This document shows, piece after piece, positions 1 through 8,094 of a DNA stretch of 21,697 nt. How positions within the stretch are numbered: the stretch's first letter is position 1; every line of letters begins with the position of its first letter. The translations under genes were made by a program, and so were the position numbers. The notes below the pieces were generated by a model, which was given only the letters and a program-made list of their open reading frames with translations, was not told where the DNA came from and did no database searches. Origin of the DNA: Leptospira alstonii serovar Sichuan str. 79601 (GTDB taxonomy: Bacteria > Spirochaetota > Leptospiria > Leptospirales > Leptospiraceae); the NCBI RefSeq assembly GCF_000347175.1, contig NZ_ANIK01000104.1, positions 1 through 21,697 on the forward strand. The letters run 5' to 3'.

Positions 1-254
1 GTATTTTCCGAAATAAACTTAAAAGAACTGAAATTCAGTAACGTTTTTAGCGCACATTCCCGACGGGGGTAACGCTCGCGGACACCGTCGCACAAGAAAC
101 GCAGTAGTTCCCACATTTTTGTGAAACTAAAGAGTCTCACTTCTATTGGCGTTCGGTAATGTTGCTCGTGCGCTGAAAAGCTCCCTACGTCGCGAGATGG
201 GATTTGGGACAGACATTGATCATTCGAATTGAAAAATAAAATATTAAATTTTTG
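1..254. other. Intergenic, window start to kinase gene
   Basis: No coding region is supported here. The stretch lies downstream of the minus-strand kinase pair. It holds a small perfect palindrome (ACTGAA-a-TTCAGT, 27-39) and, at 97-120 in reverse orientation, a copy of the dispersed motif AAATGTGGGAACTACTGCG that recurs elsewhere in the window. I see no clear terminator. Confidence 0.5.
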
Positions 255-1388
255 TTATGCGTTAAATTCAAGAACCGCAGTGAAACCCGAATTGGACCGG
301 ATCTGAAAACTTCCTTTGATTTGTTTTGTTAAAATTTGAATCAACGTAAAACCCGCGGTATTCGGTTTCATCCAAGTTTTAGAATCTTCAATACCGGAAC
401 CGTCGTCTGTAATTTGTAGACGATATTTACTTCCTTCCTTTTGAAAATAAACGCTGACCGTTCCCTTGTCCATAGGGAACGCGTGCCTGAGAGAATTGGA
501 TAAAAGTTCGCTGAAAATCATGGCGCAAGGAAGAGCGCTTTCGATTCTTAAAAACGTTTGTTTCGTGGAATTTTCGATATGAACGGATTCTTTACCAAGT
601 TTATGGGAAAGGTTTTTGATAATTCCTTCGATCACTTCCGAAAAATCTATGTCGAAATAATTTTCCGATTTATAAAGATAATTATGTACTTCGGAGATTG
701 CGAGTATTCTATTTTGAAAATCGAATAAAATACTTTGAATATTTCCTTTGTCCAATCCGCTGTGCATTTCCACCAGACCGGAAATAACTTGAAGATTATT
801 TCTCACACGATGATGGATCTCCTGAATCAATTCGTTCTTTTCCTGAATGGATCCGTGGAGAGTTTTTACCGCAATGATGGAAATCACTGTAAACATCAAG
901 AATAACGCAATCCTATCCGCGAAGTGGATCGAGTCGTGAATTTGCTGCGTTAAGAATTCTTCGGTAAATATCAGTATAAAACAATAAACGGCAATCAAAA
1001 GCGTTTTTTTTACGTTCGTAAAATATAAAAAAATCATTATAAATATTGCCAGTACTATATTTTTATTACTTTCGTCCAAAAGCGTTTTGTTGTTCGCAAG
1101 CCCGAAAAACCATCCGACACTAATGGCAATGACACTCGCAAACAAAATGATTTGAAGGGCTACTTCGAATCTTTTTCTCAATAGAAAGATCAAGGATATT
1201 ACGGAAGCAATCATCATGATCGAAAAACCGGGGCGTAAAAAATATCCCTTGGCGAACCAAATATAAAGATTGGTAAACACTCCCAACAAAAGCGATGCCG
1301 CGTTAAAAATAAAAAGATGAAACGCCTTATTTTTAGTAAGATAGTCCCTATCTTTATAGATATGATCGGTCAATCCTGAAAGTTTCAT
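255..1388 (-). CDS. Membrane sensor histidine kinase, HisKA_2 type (downstream paralog)
   Basis: Predicted inner-membrane sensor kinase. About six hydrophobic segments fill residues 22-176 with no large periplasmic domain, so it probably senses a membrane or intracellular cue. The phosphoacceptor box EIHHRVRNNLQVISGL (H192/H193) is the HisKA_2 type. An ATPase domain follows, with an N-box near residues 285-303 (ELLSNSLRHAF), a G1 box DDGSGI near 327 and a weak G2-like GFTLIQIL near 346. The ATG is preceded by AAAGGA at good spacing. It lies 15 nt downstream of the paralogous kinase gene (1404-2531) and should be co-transcribed with it. No response regulator with a receiver domain is encoded in the window, so the partner is unknown. 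HisKA_2 kinases are often orphans that act on distant or single-domain regulators. The kinase call is firm; the signal is not known. Confidence 0.9.
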   Translation of the reverse strand: MKLSGLTDHIYKDRDYLTKNKAFHLFIFNAASLLLGVFTNLYIWFAKGYFLRPGFSIMMIASVISLIFLLRKRFEVALQIILFASVIAISVGWFFGLANNKTLLDESNKNIVLAIFIMIFLYFTNVKKTLLIAVYCFILIFTEEFLTQQIHDSIHFADRIALFLMFTVISIIAVKTLHGSIQEKNELIQEIHHRVRNNLQVISGLVEMHSGLDKGNIQSILFDFQNRILAISEVHNYLYKSENYFDIDFSEVIEGIIKNLSHKLGKESVHIENSTKQTFLRIESALPCAMIFSELLSNSLRHAFPMDKGTVSVYFQKEGSKYRLQITDDGSGIEDSKTWMKPNTAGFTLIQILTKQIKGSFQIRSNSGFTAVLEFNA

Positions 1389-1403
1389 CCGCTTACATCC
1401 TTT

Positions 1404-2531
1404 TTAAATCGAGATGAATTCTAAAACCGTTGTAAAACCGCTATCCGAAAAAATTTGAAAACGTCCCTTCATCTGCTTCGTTAATATTTGTATTAAAGTG
1501 AAACCTGCGGTTTTTGGTTTCAACCAAATCTTAGAATCCTTTATCCCGGAACCGTTGTCCGAAACTTGAAGACGATATATATCACCCTCTTTTCGAAATA
1601 AAATTTGAATCCTTCCCTTTTCGGAGTGAAAAGCGTGTTTTAAGGAATTGGATAATAATTCGTTGAAAATCATGGCGCATGGAATCGCATTCTCGATTCT
1701 CAAAAAGGTGGACTCCGTTTTATTTTCGATTTTCACGGATCGTTTACCCAATTTATTGGAAAGACCCAAGATGATCTTGTCCATTACTTCCGCAAAATCG
1801 ATTTCGAAATAATTCTCCGATTTATACAAATAATTATGAACTTCAGAAATTGCTAATATACGATTCTGAAAATCGGATAATATGATTTGCGTGTTCGCCT
1901 TGTCCGATCCGCTGTGCATTTCCACCAGACCGGAAATAACTTGAAGATTGTTTCTCACGCGATGATGAATCTCCTGAATCAATTCGTTCTTTTCCTGAAT
2001 GGATCCGGACAAAGTTTTTACGGTGAGAATCAAAATCACGGTAAACATAAAGAATAGACCGATTCGATCCGCTGTGTAAATTATTTCGTGTTCTTTGAGA
2101 TAAAATTCATCGATGAAAATCAAAATAAAACCGTATATCATAATGAATATGGTTTTTTTAACATCCGTAAAATATAAAAAAATCATAATGAATATACTGA
2201 GAACGATGTTTTTATTGCCGACATCGCCACCGGCATTGGGAATTCCCAAAAACCAACCTATGGATACTGAAAGAATGCTTGCGAATAGAATTATATTTAA
2301 AGCGAACTCGAACCTTTTCCATATCAGTAGTAGGAAAGAAAGCGAAGCGGCGAAGGTCATAATGGTAAAACCTACTCTAAAAATCTCTCCTTTCGTAAAC
2401 CATAGAAAGACGGCGGATGAAATTCCCAATAGAATTGCGGCAATGTCAAAAACAAAAAGATGAGCAGCTCGTTTGCGAGTTAAGTAATCTCTGTCCTTAT
2501 AAATTCGCTCAATCAAACCAAAAAATTCCAT
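1404..2531 (-). CDS. Membrane sensor histidine kinase, HisKA_2 type (upstream paralog)
   Basis: First gene of the tandem kinase pair, with the same architecture as its neighbour: about six membrane segments, a HisKA_2 phosphoacceptor box EIHHRVRNNLQVISGL (H189/H190), then an HATPase domain with N-box ELLSNSLKHAF, G1 box DNGSGI and a degenerate G2 GFTLIQILTKQMKG. The start ATG has a close AGGA (ccaggaagctATG). The two proteins align end to end. The H-box coding DNA is almost identical between them while the sensor part has diverged, which suggests a duplication whose catalytic core is constrained or gene-converted and whose input domain may have specialised. A perfect 7-bp inverted repeat sits 20-47 nt upstream of the start. 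The lack of a neighbouring receiver-domain protein leaves the output open. Confidence 0.9.
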   Translation of the reverse strand: MEFFGLIERIYKDRDYLTRKRAAHLFVFDIAAILLGISSAVFLWFTKGEIFRVGFTIMTFAASLSFLLLIWKRFEFALNIILFASILSVSIGWFLGIPNAGGDVGNKNIVLSIFIMIFLYFTDVKKTIFIMIYGFILIFIDEFYLKEHEIIYTADRIGLFFMFTVILILTVKTLSGSIQEKNELIQEIHHRVRNNLQVISGLVEMHSGSDKANTQIILSDFQNRILAISEVHNYLYKSENYFEIDFAEVMDKIILGLSNKLGKRSVKIENKTESTFLRIENAIPCAMIFNELLSNSLKHAFHSEKGRIQILFRKEGDIYRLQVSDNGSGIKDSKIWLKPKTAGFTLIQILTKQMKGRFQIFSDSGFTTVLEFISI

Positions 2532-2832
2532 AGCTTCCTGGCTCCACTTAAGGGAAAGATTTCAAAAGATTTTTCCCTAAAATAAATAGGACGGAATTCG
2601 CTGAAAAGATACAATTCCGCTCGAAACAAATTAAGAGTTCCTTTCAAAATCCTGTTTTATTTTAATAAGAATTCATTTTTACTTGTTCCGATAAACTTTC
2701 CCACAAAAATAACCTGAAATACAATTTTAGGTCCGACCTACATGGAATGAGGTAAAACATCTTTTATCAATGATAAATCGAAGTCTACTTTCCTGTAAGT
2801 TTATATAAATTTTGTGACGGTTTTTATACTTT
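2532..2832. other. Intergenic between kinase operon and lipoprotein pair
   Basis: 301 bases without a convincing gene. This is the 5' region of the minus-strand kinases and the 3' flank of the Cys/Gly-rich gene. It contains three small inverted repeats: AGGGAAA/TTTCCCT (2551-2578), TAGGTC-c-GACCTA (2728-2740) and TTTATCA-a-TGATAAA (2763-2777). None has a T-tract that makes it a clear terminator. Confidence 0.5.
2551..2578. promoter_or_regulatory. Inverted repeat upstream of kinase operon, possible operator
   Basis: Perfect 7-bp arms AGGGAAA and TTTCCCT separated by 14 bases, 20-47 nt upstream of the first kinase start. The position fits an operator or 5'-leader hairpin. No regulator can be assigned. 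Confidence 0.25.
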
Positions 2833-3165
2833 TTAAAGCGTAAAAATTCCTCCACCACCGCTGTGTCCGCTGCTACTTCCTCCTCCGCTTCCGCTGCTTC
2901 GTCCACCACCACTACCTCCTCTAACACCGGATCCGCTACTGCCGGAAGATGTTTTGACTCTGCAGTTTTCCTTACAAGTTTCACAGACCTGATAACAAAC
3001 AAAGGGGACGGCCATTGACTGATTTTGTGTTCCGGAATTAACTGCGACTAAAAGACAGGTGGACAATTGAATCTCGCAATTTTTTTCACAGCCTGAAGTA
3101 TCGACGGTGCAGAATTCAAAAAATAACGCGATAATTCCCGGTAAAAGATAACGCACAAGTTTCAT
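2833..3165 (-). CDS. Small Cys-rich protein with Gly/Ser tail, probable exported lipoprotein
   Basis: 110 residues in three parts. A hydrophobic N-terminus ends at C19, where the lipobox (FFEFC) is weak by standard rules but possible in spirochaetes. A cysteine-rich middle carries CxxxC and CxxCxxxC spacings (C26, C30, C37, C57, C61, C64, C68). The tail from about residue 72 is almost only Gly, Ser and a few Arg/His. I do not recognise a named family. The cysteines may form disulfides after export or bind metal; the tail looks like a flexible linker or surface spacer. Its ATG overlaps the stop of the upstream ankyrin gene by 4 bases (ATGA), so translation is probably coupled and the two proteins may work together. 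The low-complexity tail makes database matches unreliable. Confidence 0.65.
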   Translation of the reverse strand: MKLVRYLLPGIIALFFEFCTVDTSGCEKNCEIQLSTCLLVAVNSGTQNQSMAVPFVCYQVCETCKENCRVKTSSGSSGSGVRGGSGGGRSSGSGGGSSSGHSGGGGIFTL

Positions 3166-3692
3166 TGTTTTTTACCCGCACCTGCTTGCAAAAGAATGTC
3201 CTGAACTATTTTAGAATCTTCTAATGTAGCTTCTGACCAAGCGGTATGACCTTGAGTTGTGGTTGCGTGTAAATCCGCGCCGGAACGAATCAGAAGTTTA
3301 ACAATTTCGGGATATCGATTGAAAACGGCCATCATCAGAGCCGTGTGACCGTCTCTTGTTCTCGCGTTCACGTCGGCTCCGTTTTGAATCAAATATTCCG
3401 CGATCAAATACTCCCCTTCTCTCGCCGCCACCATCAAAGGAGTATAATTTCTAAAAAACGGATCTCGTTGATTGATTCCCTGCCCGGCTCGGAGTGAATT
3501 TTCCAAACCCTGCAGATCGCCCTTGTAAACGTAATCCGTAGGATTTGAATTCGGATAAGAAAAATATCTTTCCTGAGGAACGATACAACCGGCAAAAATA
3601 AGAGCCACCGTCGCAGAATAAATGAAGATCCGAATATCTTTGTGAGAAATGTATTTTCCGAATTCTTTGAGAATAAAATTTAAAAGTTTCAT
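3162..3692 (-). CDS. Ankyrin-repeat lipoprotein
   Basis: 176 residues. The N-terminal basic region is unusually long, followed by a hydrophobic stretch and a good lipobox IFAGC (C36), predicting lipid attachment. From about residue 55 to the end there are ankyrin repeats: a degenerate first unit, then NYTPLMVAAREGEYLIAEYL, DGHTALMMAVFNRYPEIVKLL and a final QGHTAWSEAT unit. Ankyrin repeats bind proteins, so the likely role is an envelope-anchored scaffold. The ATG has an AGGA at 5-7 nt spacing. It is first in a two-gene unit, overlapping the start of the Cys/Gly-rich gene by 4 bases. The ankyrin and lipoprotein calls are strong; the partner is unknown. Confidence 0.85.
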   Translation of the reverse strand: MKLLNFILKEFGKYISHKDIRIFIYSATVALIFAGCIVPQERYFSYPNSNPTDYVYKGDLQGLENSLRAGQGINQRDPFFRNYTPLMVAAREGEYLIAEYLIQNGADVNARTRDGHTALMMAVFNRYPEIVKLLIRSGADLHATTTQGHTAWSEATLEDSKIVQDILLQAGAGKKQ

Positions 3693-3962
3693 GGTATCCT
3701 CGAATTTCCATCATTGTATCGATTTGCGAATTCGATACAATAGGCGAAAACGGTAATTGCGGGAATTACTCAGAAACGATTTTACGATTAGTGGTTTTTA
3801 CCCAAGGCTTCTTATCGCGCTTGACACTTGAACGGAAAAAATTCTGGTTTTCATTTGAGTCCTAAGCTAAAAACTTAGAGTTCTCTAAATCAAACTTTCC
3901 TTTTGCAAACGTTTCGGCATTGACGAAAACAAAATAGATAGGAATTTTTCGAAAATATAAAC

Positions 3963-4490
3963 ATGAAACTCTGGTTTCCCCAAGAAAAACGATTCTACTT
4001 TTTTTCGATTTATGTTTTTCTAATTTTCCTTTGGATCCTCGAGGAAATTTTAACGTTCGCGTTCGACATCAACTGGATAGAAAGATCTCAGGTTTATTTT
4101 ACGACGATCGAAACCGCTTTCGGATTATTGTCCATCGTCGGAATTTACTTTCTATTTCAAGAAATCAGAAATACGAAAACAGACATCGAGTCGGCCAGAG
4201 TTATGATCGAAGGACTCAAAAATAAAAATCAACTTTTAGTCCACACCGATCAGTCTTTCTGGGAATCTCTTCAAAGACAATTGGAAGAATGGGATCTTTC
4301 CGATAAGGAAAAAGAAATCGCCCTTTTACTTTTGCGGGGAATGTCCAATCATCAAATCGCGGCCATTCGAGGAAAAAGTCTGAAAACGATAGAAAATCAA
4401 ACGTTTTCCATCTATCAAAAATCCGGAACGACGGGGAAATTGGAATTTATCGCCTATTTCATCTCTCCTTTGCTCCCGGAAGAGGATTGA
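3963..4490 (+). CDS. Membrane-anchored LuxR-family HTH protein
   Basis: 175 residues. Two hydrophobic helices (about 10-34 and 42-64) are followed by a charged, probably coiled region (65-95) and a C-terminal LuxR/GerE helix-turn-helix from about 113: LSDKEKEIALLLLRGMSNHQ, then IAAIRGKSLKTIENQTFSIY. This matches the LuxR consensus (L-[ST]-x-[KR]-E-x-E...G-x-S-N-x-x-I-A...T-[IV]-x-x-[HQ]). There is no receiver domain. A DNA-binding domain tethered to the inner membrane suggests a one-component membrane transcription factor, in concept like ToxR or CadC but with the HTH at the C-terminus. It is transcribed away from the ankyrin lipoprotein gene across a 270-bp spacer, so the two may share a control region. 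Target genes cannot be read from the sequence. Confidence 0.85.
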   Translation: MKLWFPQEKRFYFFSIYVFLIFLWILEEILTFAFDINWIERSQVYFTTIETAFGLLSIVGIYFLFQEIRNTKTDIESARVMIEGLKNKNQLLVHTDQSFWESLQRQLEEWDLSDKEKEIALLLLRGMSNHQIAAIRGKSLKTIENQTFSIYQKSGTTGKLEFIAYFISPLLPEED

Positions 4491-4708
4491 TTTTTTATTT
4501 TCAAAACCGGGGACTTTGATCGAATTGAATCTTTATCATTATGCCCAACTTGTCTACGTTATACGGAATTTTCCGAATCTTGCACTTCGACGTTCTCTGC
4601 TTTTTCGAATTTTAAATTGGAGAAAAAAAATTTCAAAACACGGATTCTATCCTCGTTCGTTTTAACACCGGAGAATTCGGTTATGAAATTTTCGGACAGA
4701 ATGTCTCG

Positions 4709-4969
4709 GTGATTGATCAGATGGGATTCATTCATCTTCAAGTGGAAAGTAAAATTCTTTCCATCGCAGGAACACGGTTCAAAGAAAGAATCCGAACTCT
4801 CAAAAAAGAAGGATGGAAAACAGAACTCGCGTTTTGCGATTTATTAGGAATCGAAGGCGACCCTTATCAGGCATTATACGATCTGCGTTTTTTCTCGAAA
4901 GAAGAGCTGAGAAATTTCATTTTTAAGTCCGTATTTTTTTCAACTCCGGATAAACTCAGAGAAACGTGA
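4709..4969 (+). CDS. Small hypothetical protein, start uncertain, possibly 5'-frameshifted
   Basis: 86 residues from GTG 4709, soluble, with no recognised domain. The frame stays open and protein-like upstream to 4616 but has no ATG, GTG, TTG or CTG in that extension, only ATT at 4616. A TTG at 4617 in another frame is followed by a run of eight A (4623-4630). One more A would join it to this frame and give a protein of about 117 residues. The annotated GTG may therefore cut the protein short. The GTG lacks a clear ribosome binding site. The extended frame competes with a 60-codon minus-strand reading frame at 4559-4741; I favour the plus strand because its composition and continuity are better. 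Confidence 0.5.
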   Translation: MIDQMGFIHLQVESKILSIAGTRFKERIRTLKKEGWKTELAFCDLLGIEGDPYQALYDLRFFSKEELRNFIFKSVFFSTPDKLRET

Positions 4970-5036
4970 ATCCTTGGCACTTAACAAACGAACTCCCCGC
5001 CTCCCGGAGCGAATCCAGCTTGACAACGGAATTTTT

Positions 5037-5066
5037 TTGACAATCTTAGTCGTTCCAATTTATAAT
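5037..5066 (+). promoter_or_regulatory. Sigma70-type promoter of the M48 protease gene
   Basis: Consensus -35 TTGACA (5037-5042) and consensus -10 TATAAT (5061-5066) with an 18-bp spacer. The start site would be near 5073, leaving a leader of only about 15 nt that still includes AAAGG before ATG 5089. A second TTGACA at 5020 has no matching -10. Both hexamers being perfect suggests strong constitutive transcription. Confidence 0.75.
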
Positions 5067-5088
5067 TTTTTCTAAAGGTCGCGAGAAT

Positions 5089-7071
5089 ATGCAAAGATCC
5101 TTCAAGTCCATCCTCTTTTTTGCAGGAACGATATCGTTTTATTTTCCACTCGGAGCTCAAAAGAATAATGCAATCAATTTTGACGCGGAGTTGTACGCGC
5201 AAATCGTTCGACAAAGTAGTTATCAATATGGGGTCATTCTTAAATCTAGAAAAGTTCTAAAAGATTATAACAATTGGAAAAAACCGATCGATACGGCATT
5301 CCGTAAACTCGCGGATTCCTCCGGAAATCCCAGTTTTCCCATCGTTTATAATTTAATCCAGGACAACTCCTTCAACGCTTTCGCTATGGCGGGTGGTCAG
5401 TTTTGCATCAATTCGGGAACCTTGGATATTTTGGATCAAGTAATTAAGAATTCCGAACCGGAAGCGAAGGATAAATTGAATTTTTACAGGGAAAGATACA
5501 TCGCAGGAGTTTTGTCCCACGAGCTTTCTCATTATTACAATAAACATACTTTCAATTCGGTTAAAAAATTCTATCAGCTCAAAGAAAATCCGACCGGCGA
5601 AGCAATATTAGAAAATCTTAAATTTTCTCAAGAACAGGAAGTCGACGCGGATCAAACCGGATTCCAACTTTTGAACAAAGCCGGTTACGGCGGTGAATAC
5701 ATGATCCGAACCTTGGAATTGATGAGCGATATCGACAATCAATATAAGGAATATATCGCAAACAAAAAATTGGATAAGATAAGTCCCGAATCCATGACTT
5801 CCTTGTATTTCACGAGCCATCCCTCCCCGAACGATCGTCTTTCAAGATTCAGCGGAGACAAGCAGGAACTCTATTCCTTACTTGCAACTTTGGAAAAAAC
5901 GTACGACGACATTCAGTTCGGTAAAAATTTAGATTCGGCCAAATCCAATCTCGAAAAGGCCCTTTCTAAATTTCCGGGGAACACTCATTTAGAAAAATCT
6001 TATGCAGTTTGTCTCCACAAAATTTGGATGGCGACGGCAAGCAACGACGACTTAAAAGTAAAACCCGTCGTCGATATGCCCTCTTTTCGGGATTCCATGA
6101 TATTTCCGGGAGGACTTCGCAAAAGAGCCGTTATGCGAGCCACTCCGGGCAATCAAGCCGCATATACGAAGGCTAAAGAAGCTTATCAAAAGGTGATCGT
6201 AAAAACCGAGGACCCGTATTTTATCTCGAACTATGCGGTTCTTCTTTCTTATTCCACCGAAGAAAACGATATGAACGTCGCAAAATCCCTTGCGGGAAGT
6301 ACGGTACGAGCCGAAAATTCCATTCCTCTTGCGAACAACTTCGGAGTTGTTTTGTATTGGACCGACGACCAAGACAAGGCTATGGAAATTTTCAAATCGG
6401 TCGCAACTATGGTGGACAAAAGAGTTCAGTCTTTCGGTGAAAAGGCAAATTCGAACCCGGACATTCAATCCTATTTACAAGGAATCGGAAACTCGATCCG
6501 TCAAAAAACGCAGTTGGATCCGGATTATGTTTACGAAAATTTCACTCCGATTTTAAATTACGTTCTTCTGGAATCTTACAAGGAGAAAACTCCAAAGACG
6601 AAACAACTGGCTATGTATTATCTGGAGAATTACGATTCTTCTTCGGGTTGGGCAAAACACCTCGCCGATTTTCACGGAATTGTACTTCCCGATCCTTCGC
6701 AAAATACGAAACAAAACGTTTTCAAGGTCGGAGGAGTCGGTCCGGGCGATAAGCTGGAAGATTTATTAAAACTCTGGGGAAAACCGGATAAGATCCAAGT
6801 CGATAAATCTTCCGGAAGTGAATTTTACATTTACAGCAATAAGGAAACTTCCTTTTTACTGAGCATCGGTTCGGTTCTTCAAGTAAACGCTTACGGAGAC
6901 AATAGTCCTGGAATCGACAAGGGAGTTTCCGTCGGTTCGGATCGAGGAGCCGCCGAAAAAGTTTTCGGTAAACAATTTCAGAAAAACGGACCGTATCTTG
7001 GGTATTCTCAAAACGGAAGCGCGTTCGTGAAATACAGAAAGAATAAAGTCGATCAGATTATTCTTCAATAA
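5089..7071 (+). CDS. Secreted M48-family metalloprotease with TPR-like region
   Basis: 660 residues. A signal peptide (about 1-23, ending PLGAQ) precedes an M48 zinc protease domain: HELSH at 144-148 gives two zinc ligands and the general base, and E184 in EVDAD (ExxAD pattern) is the third ligand, with the usual FTSHPSPNDR segment near 243-252. Residues about 265-545 are helical and TPR-like (paired helices around 'AKSNLEKALSKFPGNTHLEK' and 'AYTKAKEAYQKV'). The last ~110 residues (from GGVGPGDKLEDLLKLWGKPD) form a separate small beta-rich domain whose opening recalls SmpA/BamE-type 'G.s...v...wGkPd' motifs. The layout resembles BepA/YfgC-type periplasmic proteases that act on outer-membrane assembly; that role is inference. 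It has its own strong promoter. Confidence 0.85.
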   Translation: MQRSFKSILFFAGTISFYFPLGAQKNNAINFDAELYAQIVRQSSYQYGVILKSRKVLKDYNNWKKPIDTAFRKLADSSGNPSFPIVYNLIQDNSFNAFAMAGGQFCINSGTLDILDQVIKNSEPEAKDKLNFYRERYIAGVLSHELSHYYNKHTFNSVKKFYQLKENPTGEAILENLKFSQEQEVDADQTGFQLLNKAGYGGEYMIRTLELMSDIDNQYKEYIANKKLDKISPESMTSLYFTSHPSPNDRLSRFSGDKQELYSLLATLEKTYDDIQFGKNLDSAKSNLEKALSKFPGNTHLEKSYAVCLHKIWMATASNDDLKVKPVVDMPSFRDSMIFPGGLRKRAVMRATPGNQAAYTKAKEAYQKVIVKTEDPYFISNYAVLLSYSTEENDMNVAKSLAGSTVRAENSIPLANNFGVVLYWTDDQDKAMEIFKSVATMVDKRVQSFGEKANSNPDIQSYLQGIGNSIRQKTQLDPDYVYENFTPILNYVLLESYKEKTPKTKQLAMYYLENYDSSSGWAKHLADFHGIVLPDPSQNTKQNVFKVGGVGPGDKLEDLLKLWGKPDKIQVDKSSGSEFYIYSNKETSFLLSIGSVLQVNAYGDNSPGIDKGVSVGSDRGAAEKVFGKQFQKNGPYLGYSQNGSAFVKYRKNKVDQIILQ

Positions 7072-7175
7072 TCATTGCGTCTTTAGCGTGAGAGCCGGTT
7101 CGGAAAGAAGTTTAGGAATTTTGAATGTTTTAAACTTCGATCCGCGCGTTTCTCCGCAATCCTTCCTTTAAATCC

Positions 7176-7649
7176 GTGGAAAAAGAAAAAGACCGATTTT
7201 TCCCCGTTTACGGCGGAAACGTTTTTTTAAGAATCCTATCTTCGCTGGGTGAAATATTCGTATGGTTTTTTACCGTAATTTTTTTCGGAATGGGATCGAT
7301 CGGTTTGGCGCTCCTCGCATTGGAAGAAAAATTTCAATTCGACTGGCATTTTCTATGGATGATCCCCTTGGGTCTTTTAGCGGCAATATTGGTTTTTACT
7401 TATATACGAGATTTTTTTCTGGATTGGGTTTTGCCTTTCAAAATCGAAACGGGTTTTATCGCCAAAAAAGAAGAAGACAGAGACGTCGGAACGGAAGGGA
7501 TACTAACGTACGTATATTCGATATATCTAGGAGAGAAGGAATTTTTCATTCCGGAATCTTGTTGGAAAAAATTATCGGTCGGCCAACATGTAAAGGTTTA
7601 TTATACTTCTAAAAGTAAAACGGTAAAAGCGGTATTTACGACGAAGTAG
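7176..7649 (+). CDS. Small membrane protein with C-terminal DUF3592-like domain
   Basis: 157 residues starting at GTG 7176. Two hydrophobic helices (about 22-50 and 58-80) are followed by a soluble beta-rich domain (about 88-157) ending 'VGQHVKVYYTSKSKTVKAVF'. That ending resembles the conserved tail of DUF3592-type membrane proteins ('G..v.V.Y.P.dp..a'); I offer this as a fold-level resemblance, not a firm assignment. No clear Shine-Dalgarno precedes the GTG. It follows the protease gene by 104 nt with no obvious terminator between, so read-through transcription is possible. Function unknown. Confidence 0.65.
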   Translation: MEKEKDRFFPVYGGNVFLRILSSLGEIFVWFFTVIFFGMGSIGLALLALEEKFQFDWHFLWMIPLGLLAAILVFTYIRDFFLDWVLPFKIETGFIAKKEEDRDVGTEGILTYVYSIYLGEKEFFIPESCWKKLSVGQHVKVYYTSKSKTVKAVFTTK

Positions 7650-8094
7650 TTTTAATCGTTCTTTTACGACCGACGGTTTGAAGTTTATTTTAGATAGTAC
7701 TTATAAACGATAAAGTTGAATGGGTCGTATCTTCAAGCGCCTCGATTCCCGCTACTCAAACGTTGTAATTTGCATAACCGGATTCCCCCTTGAACGAAAG
7801 AATTTACATTTGCCCAAACCTGCGATCCGGAAAAACAAAGTTGTGCAAATGAGGACCGTTTTCCCGTTGGACTGAAGTCCATTCTAAATTCCAAACTTAA
7901 AAAGAACCGGCGAACACATAACTCAAATTTCCTGTAGAAAAATCAAAAAGCCTCGCAATTTTAGGCACAGCAGCGAGATGAAGTAAGTATTCTATTTAGA
8001 ACTGCCCTGAAACTTCCACGGTCTTACGTTTTATACTTTTGATACGTAACTTCTTATTTTGGGACAAGTACTTTAGAAAAATTAGGGGATTTCT
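7650..8094. other. Intergenic, 445 bp, leader of lipoprotein gene
   Basis: I see no gene here. It includes a small palindrome TGGACT-ga-AGTCCA (7868-7881), an inverted repeat TTACGT/ACGTAA (8024-8049) about 45-70 nt upstream of the lipoprotein start, and a reverse copy (8057-8074) of AAGTnCTTGTCCCAAAA, also present at 16863-16879. The repeat at 8024 could be an operator. No confident -35/-10 pair. Confidence 0.45.

Noticed and set aside
2727..3002. Val/Glu/Ala-rich minus-strand frame
   Set aside because: It is the shifted reading of the Gly/Ser repeat codons of the Cys-rich gene; the composition is an artefact of that repeat.
3920..3960. TTGACG/TATAAA promoter before the LuxR-type gene
   Set aside because: Spacing between the hexamers is about 29 bp, and TATAAA ends 2 nt before the ATG.
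4559..4741. 60-codon minus-strand frame
   Set aside because: Overlaps the better-supported plus-strand frame extension; no ribosome site or known motif. Not fully excluded.
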